Origin: Dugong dugon
Lineage: Eukaryota; Chordata; Mammalia; Sirenia; Dugongidae
Assembly: GCA_030035585.1 (NCBI GenBank)
Contig: CM057462.1
Location: 112,215,234-112,279,233, forward strand
Direction: 5' to 3'
DNA length: 64,000 nt
Shown: positions 55,417 to 64,000 of the stretch, piece after piece
Layout: every line of letters starts with the position of its first letter
Position numbering within the stretch: the stretch's first letter is position 1
The notes under the pieces: model-generated
What the model saw: only the letters and a program-made list of their open reading frames with translations
Databases searched by the model: none
What the model was told of the DNA's origin: nothing
Program-made: the position numbers and the translations under genes

Positions 55417-58400
55417 AAAAAGCTCAACAAAGACACGGAAAAGCTAAATGCTACAATCAACCAGCTTGATCTCATAGACATATACTGAACACTGCACCCA
55501 ACAGCAGCCCAGTATACTTTCTTTTCCAACGCACATGGAACATTCTCCAGAATAGACCACATATTAGGCCATAAAGCAAGGCTTAACAAAATCCAAAACA
55601 TCAAAATATTACAAAGCATCTTTTCTGACTGAAAAGCCATAAAAGTGGAAATCAACAACACAAAAAGCAAGGAGAAAAAAATCAAACAAATAGAAACTGA
55701 ACACCACCTTGCTCAAAAACTACTGGGTTACAGAAGAAATTAAGGAGGGAATAAAGAAATTCATAGAATCAAATGAGAATGAAAACACATCCTACAAGAA
55801 CCTTTGGGACACAGCAAAAGCAGTCTCAGAGGCCAGTTTATAGCAGTAAATGCATACATCCAAAAAGAAGAAAGGGTCATAATCAAAGCATTAACTTTAC
55901 AACTGGAACAAGTAGAAAGAGAGCAGCCAAAGAAGCCCTCTGGTTCCAGAAGGAAGGAAATAATAAGAATTAGAGAAGAATTAAATGAAATAGAGAATAG
56001 AAAAGCAATTAAAAGAGTTAACAAGTCCAAAAGCTGGCTCTTTGAAAAGATCAACAAAATTTATAAACCACTGGCCAAACTGACAAAAGAAAAACAGGAG
56101 AGGAAGCAGATAACCCGTATAAGAAATGAGATGGGTGATATCCCAACAGACCCAACTGAAATTAAAAGAATCATAACAGATTACCATGAAAAATTGTACT
56201 CTGACAAATCTGAAAACCTAGACAAAATGGATAAATTTCTAGAAACTCACTACCTACCTAAACTAACACTAACAGAGGTAGAACAACTAAACAAACTCAT
56301 AACAAAAGAAGAGATTGAAAAGGATATTAAAAAACTGCCAACAAAATAAAGCCCTGGCCTGGATGGCTTCACTGGAGAATTCTACCAAACTTGCAGAGAA
56401 GAGATAACACCACTTCTACTAAAGGTATTTCAGAGCACAGAAAGGGATGGAATACTCCCAAACTCATTCTACGAAACCAACATAACCCTGGTACCAAAAC
56501 CAGGTAAAGACACCACAGAAAAAGAAAATTACAGACAGATATCCCTCATGAACATTGATGCAAAAATCCTCAAAAAAATTTTAGCCAATAGAATTCAGCA
56601 ACATATCAAAAAAATAATTCACCATGACCAAGTGGGATTTATACCAGGTATGCAGGGATGGTTCAACATTAGAAAAACAATCAACATAATCCATCACATA
56701 AATAAAACAAAAGATAAGAACCACATGATCTTATCAATCGATGCAGAAAAGACATCTGACAAAGTCCAACACACATTTATGATAAAAACTCTCAACAAAA
56801 TACGAATAGAAGGGAAATTCCTCAGTATAATTAAGGGCATTTATACAAAGCCAACAGCCAACATCATCCTGAATGGAGAGACTTTGAAAGCACTCCCCCT
56901 GAGAACAGGAACCAGACAAGGATGCCCTTTATCACCACTATTATTCAACATTCTACTGGAGGTCCTAGCCAGAGCAGTTAGGCTAGAAAAAGAAATAAAG
57001 TGCATCCAAACAGGTAGGGAAGAAGTTAGAGTATCTCTATTTGCAGATGATATGATCTTATACACAGAAAATCCCAAAGAATCCACAAGAAAACTACTGT
57101 AACTAATAGAAGATTTCAGCAAAGTTTCAGGATACAAGATAAGCATACAAAAATCAATTGGATTCCTTTACATCAACAAGAGAACCTTGAAGAGGAAATC
57201 ACCAAATCAATACCATTTACAATAGCACCTGAAAAGATAAAATACTTAGGAATAAATCTAACTAGCGATGTAAAAGATGTATACAATGAAAACTACAAGA
57301 CACTACCGAAAGAAACTAAAACAGACGTGCATAAGTGGAAAAATAGTGAAATAAAATAGTGAAAAATAGTGACATAGTGAAAATGTCAATTCTACCCAAA
57401 GCAATCTACAGATACAATGCAATCCCGATCCAAATTCCACCAGCATTTTTTAATGAGATGGAGAAACAAATCATCAACTTCATATGGAAAGGGAAGAGGC
57501 CCCGGATAAAGAAAGCATTACTCAACAAGAAGAACAAAGTAGGAGGCCTTACACTACCTGATTTTAGGACCTATTATACTGCCACGGTAGTCAAGATAGC
57601 CTGGTACTGGTACAACAACTGATACACAGACCATTGGAACAGAGTTGAGAATGCAGATATAAGCTCATCCACCTAAGAGCAGCTAATATTTGACAAAGGC
57701 CCAAAGTCCATTAATTGGGGAAAAGATAGTCTCTTTAACAAATGGTGCTAGCATAATTGGATACCTATATGCAAAAAACTGAAACAAGACCATATCTCAC
57801 ACCGTGTACAAAAACTAACTCAAAATGGATCAAAGACTTAAATACAAAATGGAAAACAATAAAGATCATGGAAGAAGAAATAAGGACAATGCTAGGAGCC
57901 CTAATACATGGCATAAACACAATACGAACCGTAAGTAACAATGCACAAGTACCAGAGAGAGACTAGATAAATGGGAGCTCCTAAAAATCAAACACTTATG
58001 CTCACTGAAAGACTTCACCAAGAGAGTAAAAGGACAACCTACAGACAGGGAAAAAATTTTTGGCTACGACAAATGCGATCAGTGTTTAATCTCTAAAATC
58101 TACAAGATACTGCAAAACCTCAACAGCAAAAAGACAAATAACCCAATTAAAAAATGGGCAAAGGATATGAACAGGCACTTCACCAAAGAAGATATTCAGT
58201 GGCTAACAGACACATGAAGAAATGCTCATGATCATTAGCCATTAGAGAAATGCAAATGAAAACTACAATGAGATATCATATCACCCCAACAAGGCTAGCA
58301 TTAATCCAAAAAACACAAAATAAAAAATGTTGGAGAGGTTGTGGAGAGACTGGAACACTTATACACTGTTGGTGGGAATGTAAAATGGTACAACCACTTT

Positions 58401-58760
58401 GGAAATCAATTGGCGCTTCCTTATAAAGCTAGAAATAGAAGTACCATACTATCCAGCTATCCCACTCCTTGGAATATATCCTAGAGAAACAAGAGCCATC
58501 ACACAAATAGATATATGCACACCCATGTTCATCGCAGCACTGTTCACAATAGCAAAAAATTGGAAGCAACCTAGGTGCCCATCAACGGACAAATGGATAA
58601 ACAAACTATGGTATATCCACACAATGGAATACTATGCAACGATAAAGGACAATGATGAAGCTGTGAAACATCGTATAACATGGTGGAAGCTGGAACTTAT
58701 TATGCTGAGTGAATTTAGTTAGTCACAGAAGGACAAATACTCCATAAGACTGCTATTATA
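54943..58760 (+). pseudogene. L1 copy B ORF2, moderately damaged
   Basis: The frame starts at the ATG at 54943. Endonuclease is open to 55416; RT is open at 55804-56349 and 56548-57102, all in the same frame. The catalytic FADD box is at 57040-57051 and is intact, preceded by [14 protein letters not shown] near 56908-56949. The frame shifts after about 57102 and again in a local AAATAGTGA repeat at 57336-57384. The C-terminal parts are open at 57359-57622, 57757-57966 and 58399-58722. The cysteine-rich motif lies near 58330-58380, and the frame ends about 58760. The last open piece ends at an early stop at 58720. Confidence 0.92.
57336..57384. repeat. Local AAATAGTGA-type tandem repeat in ORF2
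   Basis: About four imperfect repeats of 'aaatagtga' ('aaatagtgaaataaaatagt', 'gaaaaatagtgacatagtga') replace the stretch that reads 'aaaaacataccatgctcatg' in the copy near 950. This locally destroys the frame. Confidence 0.8.
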
Positions 58761-59755
58761 AGAACTCAAAAAAAGGTTTAAACACAGAAGAAAACACTCT
58801 TTGATGGTTACCAGGGTGGGGAGGGAGGGTGAGGGTGATTCACTGACTACATAGTAGATAAGAATCATCTTGGGTGAAGGGAAGGATAGTGCATACTGCA
58901 GGGGAAGCCAGCACAACTGGAGTAAACCAAAGCTAAGAAGTTTCCTCAATACAATCAAATACTTTGAGAGACAGAGTAGCAGGGTTGGGGGGATCTGGGG
59001 ACCATGCTGTCAGGGGATATCTATGTCAATTAGCATAACAAAGCTTATTAAGAAAATGTTCTGAATCCTGCTTTGGTGAGTGGCATTTGGGGTCTTAAAA
59101 GCTTGCAAGTGGCCATCTAAGATGCCTTAATTTGTCCCAACAACTTGGAGTAAAGGGGAACGAAGAACACCAAAAACACAAGGAAAGTATTAGCCCAAGA
59201 GTCAGAATGGGAGACTTAAACCAGAGACTTCGTCAGTCCGAGACCAGAACTATATGGTGCCCGGCCACCACCAGTGAATGTCCTGACTGGGAACACAACA
59301 GAGGCTCCCTGATGGAGCAGTAGGACGACGGGTTGCAGAACTCAAGTTCTAGTAAGAAGACCAGGCTTAATGGTCTGACTGAGACTGGAGGCACCCTGGA
59401 AAGCATGGCCCCTGGACTCTCTATCACCTTAGAACTAAAACAATTTCTGAGGCCAACTCTTCAGACAGGGATTGGACTGGACTGTGGGACATAAAGTGAT
59501 ATTTGTGAAGAATGTGCCTCTTAGTCAACTAGATACAAGAGACCAAGGGGGAAGCTTCTGTCCAGAGGTGAGATGGGAAGGCAGAGAAAGTTAGGAGCTG
59601 GTTGAATGTACATGGGGAATCATGGGTGGAGGGGAGGAATGTGCTGTCACAGAATGGGGTCACATAACAATGTATGTAAAGAAAAAAATTTTTGTATGGG
59701 AGACTAACTTGAAATGTAAACTTTGTTTAATTACAACAATAAAAAAAATAAAATA
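58761..59755 (+). repeat. L1 copy B 3'UTR (second 3'UTR type)
   Basis: Shares the body landmark 'tttggtgagtggcatttggg' with other L1s, but ends differently: 'atttttgtatgggagactaa' and 'cttgaaatgtaaactttg', then the A tail. Copy C (ending at 61375) has the same ending, whereas the copies at 3880, 18453 and 27537 end in modules A/B/A'. Confidence 0.88.
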
Positions 59756-61375
59756 AAAAATGGGCAAAGGATATGAACAGGCACTTCACCAAAGAAGACA
59801 TTCAGGCAACTAACAAACACATGAAGAAATGCTCACGATCATTGGTCATTAGAGAATTGCAAATCTAAACTACAACCATCTCACCCCAACAGGCTAGCAT
59901 TAACCCAAAAAACACAAAATAATAAATGTTAGAGAGGTTGTAGAATGACTGGAATACTTATACACTGTTGGTGGGAATGTAAAATATTACAACCAGTTTG
60001 GAAATCGTTTTGGTGCTTCCTTAAAAAGCTAGAAACAGAAGTACCGTATGATCTAGCAATCCTGCTCCTTGGAATATATTCTAGATAAATAAGAGCTGTC
60101 ACATGAATAGATATATGCACACCCATGTTCACTGCAGCACTGTTCACAACAGCAAAAAGACAGAAACTACATAGGTGTCCATCAACAGACAAATGGATAA
60201 ACAAGTTATGGTATATTCACACAATTGAATATTATGCAAGAAAAAAGAACAATGATGAGTCTGTGAAACATCTTATAACATGGAGGAATCTGGAAGGTAT
60301 TATGCTGAGTGAATTTAGTCAGTCACAAAAGGACAAATATTGTGTAAGATCATTATTATAAGAGCCCAAGAAAAGGTATAAACACAGAAGAAAACATTCT
60401 TTGACATTTACGAGGGTGGAGAGGGAGATAGAGGGTTATTCATTAACTAGACAGTACACAAGAATTTTCTTAGGTGAAGGGAAGGACAGCACACACTACA
60501 GGAGAATCAGCACAACTGGACTAAGCCAAAGCTAAGAAGTTTCCTGAATACAACCAAACACTTAGAAGGACAGAGTAGCAGGGGCAGGGACCTGTGGACC
60601 ATGCTTTCTGAGGACATCTAGGTCAATTGGCATAACAAAGTTTATTAAAAAGTGTTCTGCATCCTACTTTGGTGGGTTACTTCTGGGGTCTTAAAAGCTA
60701 GCAAGCAGCCATCTACAATATATCAATTGGTCCCAACTCACCTGGAGTTAAGGAGATGAAGAACACCAAAGTCACAAGGAAAGTAATAGCCCAAGAGACA
60801 GAAAGGGCCAGATAAACCAGAGATTGCATCAGCCTTAGACCAGAAGAACTAGATGGTGCCTGGCTACCACCAATGACCTCCCTGACAGGGAACACAACAG
60901 AGTCCCTGATGGAGCATGAGAAAAGCGGAGTGCAGAACTCAAATTCTAGTAAAAAGACCAGACTTAATGGTCTGACTGAGACTGAAGGATCTCCAGAAAG
61001 CATGGTTCCGGGACTCCCTGTCAACCCAGAACTGAAACCATTCCTGAGGCCAACTCTTCAGACAAAGATTAGACTGAACCATGGGACAGAAAATGATACT
61101 CATGAAGAGTGTGTTTCTTAGCTCAAGTAGATACATGAGACTAAATGGGCAGCTTCTGTCCGGAGGTTAGATGAAAAGGCAGAGAGGGTCAGGAGCTGGT
61201 TGAATGGAAATGGGAAATCAGGAGTAGAAAGCGGGAGTGTGCTGTCACCTTATTGGGAGAGCAATTAGGGTTACATAACAATATATGTATAAATTTTTGT
61301 ATGAGAGACTAACTTGAATTATAAACTTAAAGTACAGCAATTTAAAAAAGTGAAAAAAAAAAAGGAAAGAAAAGA
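59756..61375 (+). mobile_element. L1 3' part (copy C; probably the displaced 3' end of copy A)
   Basis: It starts at 'aaaaaatgggcaaaggatat', which corresponds to position 58153 of copy B in ORF2, and runs through the C-terminal ORF2 (last piece 60125-60361) and 3'UTR to an A-rich end. Its start coincides with a T/AAAA-type L1 endonuclease target ('aattaaaaaatggg' in copy B numbering). Either copy C inserted into copy B's tail or copy B inserted here. Confidence 0.82.
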
Positions 61376-62411
61376 AGAACAGAGAAACTGTCACAGATCA
61401 GAGGAGACTAAGAAGATATAACGCCAAAATGCAATGTGATATCATGAACTAGATCCTGGAACAGAAAAAGAATGTTAATGACAGGTGGGTGATATCCATT
61501 AAAATATGAAGTTTAGCTAAAAGCATTGTACCTATGTTAGCATCTTTGTTTTCACAACTGTACCATAGTTTTGTAAGATGTTAGCATTAGCTGAAGTTGA
61601 CTGAAGGACACAAGGGAACTCTATATTACCTTTGCAACTTTTAGGTAAATCAAAAATTATTTCAAAATTAAAAATTTTAAAACACTGAAGTATACTCACC
61701 TCAGTTTATAACAGAAGATCTAACTGAGGTGTGGAAAGAAAATGTGTAATCTATCCTTAGTCACAGCGTGTGAGATGATCACTTACCACGTACTGACGAA
61801 AGAAAAACTGTTCCACTTGCATCTGGATGGTAACCTACCCTTTCTTAGTTATGATCATAGTATGATGTACTGTAGTTTTTAAATACCTCTTTAGGTGAAG
61901 ATATAGATTGTATCATCTAATTAGAAACTTTAAATATTGTGAAACAAATATTGTGAAGAAAAATCTTGTGTACCACAGAGGTTTTTCTTTTTGTTGTTGT
62001 TTGTGAATCTTGTGAGAATGAACTTAAAGCAGTTGTCAAAAGTAATATAAGCTATATATTTTTCCTTAAAAATATGTTATACATTTTTTCTTTAGAAAAA
62101 TAAGCATTCTAAACCAGCCACATTTTAATAAAGAGTGAGAAAACAGTTGCTTTTCAAAGAACTTACCTCTATGGAGAGAACATTCTGAAGAGACATTTGT
62201 AAACATGTCTATCTTGAGATAAATTTGTTCCTAAAAACAGTATGTCAATTATAGAAATTCTCATATTAGCATGCTTTAGAAACTCAGAATTTCAATACTT
62301 TAATCTGCTTACAAATCTTCCAAATGAGTTGTTGCAACTAGTTTGAACATATTTTGTGAAAATACAACATTTTCTAATTTCAAAGAACAACTTATTAACA
62401 TCCAGAAATTG
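61376..62411. other. Unassigned AT-rich DNA
   Basis: No supported gene. The stretch near 61560-61680 has a loose resemblance to an old L1 3' end and is not called. A TTG-rich run is at 61987-62002. Confidence 0.5.
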
Positions 62412-62575
62412 ACCACGTGTCCTCAAGTTGATTTTGATTCACAGTGACCCCATGTGTGTCAGAGTAGAACAGTGCTCTTGTACGATCTTCAATGGTTGCT
62501 TTGTCAGAAGCAGATGACAGACCTTTCTTTCTGGATGGATGGACTTGAACTCCCAACTTTTCAGTTAGCAAATTT
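62412..62575 (-). mobile_element. tRNA-derived SINE (AfroSINE-related), decayed
   Basis: The plus strand reads 'cacgtgtcctcaagttgatt' (tail), 'gattcacagtgaccccatgt' and 'gtagaacagtgctcttgtac'. The complement of the head follows ('cttgaactcccaacttttca'). Confidence 0.75.
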
Positions 62576-62814
62576 TCAGAAAGCCAGATTTCCCTTTAAA
62601 TGGGAATAGTTATGTGCCTATAAAAACGTTTACAAGGTACAGATGTACAACTATAATAATATATTTGTGTTTTACATAACATATAGAAAAAATTTCATTT
62701 TTTGAAATGAAGTGTTAGAGGAATAGAAGACTGATTTCAACCAAGTTATATATACTTATAAACTTCCTGTCTCACATCAACTTTTGAATTAAAATGTAAA
62801 AATAATAACAACAA
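62576..62814. other. Short unassigned spacer
   Basis: AT-rich DNA between a SINE and the next L1 with nothing recognised. Confidence 0.45.
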
Positions 62815-64000
62815 TATGACACTTCCTTAGAAAAGCTAGAAATAGAAATACCATACCACGTAGCAATCTCACTCCTAAGAATATATCCTAGAGAAATAAG
62901 AGTTGTCACATGTAGACATATGCACACCTATGTTCATTGCAGCATTGTTCACAATAGCAAAAAGATGGAAACAATCTAAGTGTCCATCAACAGATGAATG
63001 GCTAAACAAATTACGGTACATACATACAGTGGAATACTACACAACAATAAAGAACAATGATGAATCTGCAAAACATCTCACAACATGGATGAATTTGGAG
63101 GGCATTATGCTGAGTGAAATAAGTCAGTCACAAAAGAACAAATACTATGTGAGAGCACTATTATAAAAACACATGAACATGTTTCCACACAGAAAGAAAC
63201 AATCTTTGATGGTTACGAGGGAGGGAAGGGGCAGGGAGGAGAAATCACTAACCAGAGAGTAGAAAAATGTTAACTTTAGTGAAGGGAAAGACAACACATA
63301 ATACAGGGGGAGTCACCACAACTTGATGAAGGCAAAGTCATAGAAGCTTCCTAAACACATCCAAACATGTTGAGGGACCAAGTTACTGGGGCTGAGGACT
63401 GGGGACCATGGTCTCAGGGGACATCTAGGTCAATTGGCATGACATAGTTCATAAAGAAAATGTTCTACATCCTACTTTGGTGAGTAGCATCTGGCGTCTT
63501 AAAGACTAGTGAGCAGCCATCTAAAATACTTCTATTGATCCCATCGCATTTGGAGCAAAGGAGAATGAAGAAAACCAAAGATACAAGGAAGAACTAGATG
63601 GTGCTTGTCTAGCACCACCAACTTCTCTGACAGGGATCACGATAGAGGGTCCCAGACAGAGTGGGAAAAAAATGTACAACAAAATTCAAATTCACAAGGA
63701 AAGACCAGACTTACCGGTCTGACTGAGATTGGAGAAACCCCCAAGACTATGACCCCTGGACACCCTGCTAACTCAGAACCAAAGCCACTCCCGAAATCCA
63801 CCTTTCAGTGAAAGATTAAACACTCCTATAAAACAAACAATAACACATGTGAAGAGTATGCTTCTAAGTTCAATCAATTATACAAGACCCAATGGGCAAC
63901 ACCTGCCCAAAAGCAAAGACAAGAAGGCAAGAAGGGACTGGAAAACTGGATGAATGGACATGAAGAACCCAGGATGGAAAGAGAAAGGGGGAGAGTGCTG
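62815..64000 (+). mobile_element. L1 copy D, 3' end running off the window
   Basis: It starts in the C-terminal ORF2 ('acttccttagaaaagctaga', 62821) with the last coding piece at 62903-63166, then a 3'UTR to the window edge. The 3'UTR body has features of both 3'UTR types. The real end lies beyond 64000. Confidence 0.92.

Larger units (their letters stand above)
54858..59755 (+). mobile_element. L1 copy B (from inter-ORF region to A tail)
   Basis: It begins in the region between ORF1 and ORF2 ('ataaatacacaaagaaaaac', 54862), continues through a complete though broken ORF2 and a distinct 3'UTR, and ends in an A-rich tail (about 59735-59755). Copy A joins at its left and the probable 3' part of copy A (59756-61375) at its right. 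Copies A and B are about 88-90% identical by eye across the endonuclease, so they are different insertions and not a recent duplication. Confidence 0.85.

Noticed and set aside
1..64000. CRISPR arrays, bacterial operons, rRNA genes or phage modules
   Set aside because: None present; direct repeats are all explained by transposon termini, target duplications and microsatellites, and the content is eukaryotic.

Overview
This is mammalian nuclear DNA from a gene-poor region built almost entirely from nested retrotransposons. No complete host gene is visible. The repeat set points to an afrotherian, most likely an elephant or close relative. It contains a tRNA-derived SINE of AfroSINE type whose tail resembles RTE/BovB, a second SINE with a tRNA-Gly-like head, RTE (BovB-type) LINEs, several L1 subfamilies with unusual 3' ends, ERVL/MLT2-type LTRs, and old MIR and MaLR remnants. 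The species call rests on recognised repeat families; no alignment was run.

Layout. 1-3880: 3' half of an L1 (+) with a near-open ORF2 and an expanded 3'UTR. 3886-4262: MLT2-like LTR remnant. 4337-8476: three tRNA-derived SINEs, then a tRNA-Gly SINE and an RTE 3' end, in otherwise featureless DNA. 10287-18453: full-length decayed L1 (+) flanked by a probable target-site duplication, with a 1.7 kb pyrimidine-rich 5'UTR. 21331-29975: an old MaLR-type LTR split by a complete ERVL provirus on the minus strand (21373-29554). The provirus has both LTRs, a tRNA-Leu-like primer site, gag-pro-RT-RNaseH-integrase-dUTPase remnants and no env. Its 3' LTR holds a solo LTR, which itself holds an AfroSINE, and its gag/pro region holds an L1 tail.

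30716-41010: SINEs, two RTE LINEs on the minus strand (one split by an LTR, the other by two L1 tails), a MaLR LTR, a MIR and another L1 tail. At 34853-35006 there is a possible terminal exon: a splice acceptor, a 44-codon open frame, a stop and AATAAA. 41011-50594: mostly unassigned DNA with SINEs, MIRs and an unidentified decayed coding stretch near 42.3-42.7 kb. 50595-61375: an L1 complex in which one L1 is interrupted by another, creating a reading frame that joins reverse transcriptase to endonuclease. 62412-64000: a SINE and a further L1 3' end running off the window.

How the parts relate. L1 and RTE copies encode, or once encoded, endonuclease and reverse transcriptase. Both SINE families end in a sequence resembling the RTE 3' end, so RTE machinery probably mobilised them. 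The ERVL copies moved by LTR retrotransposition and leave 5 bp target duplications. Every recognised transposon reading frame is broken, so the window reads as a layered insertion record and not as a working gene set. I saw no undescribed operational system. The most notable signals are the composite L1 3' ends, the L1-in-L1 rearrangement and the possible orphan exon.
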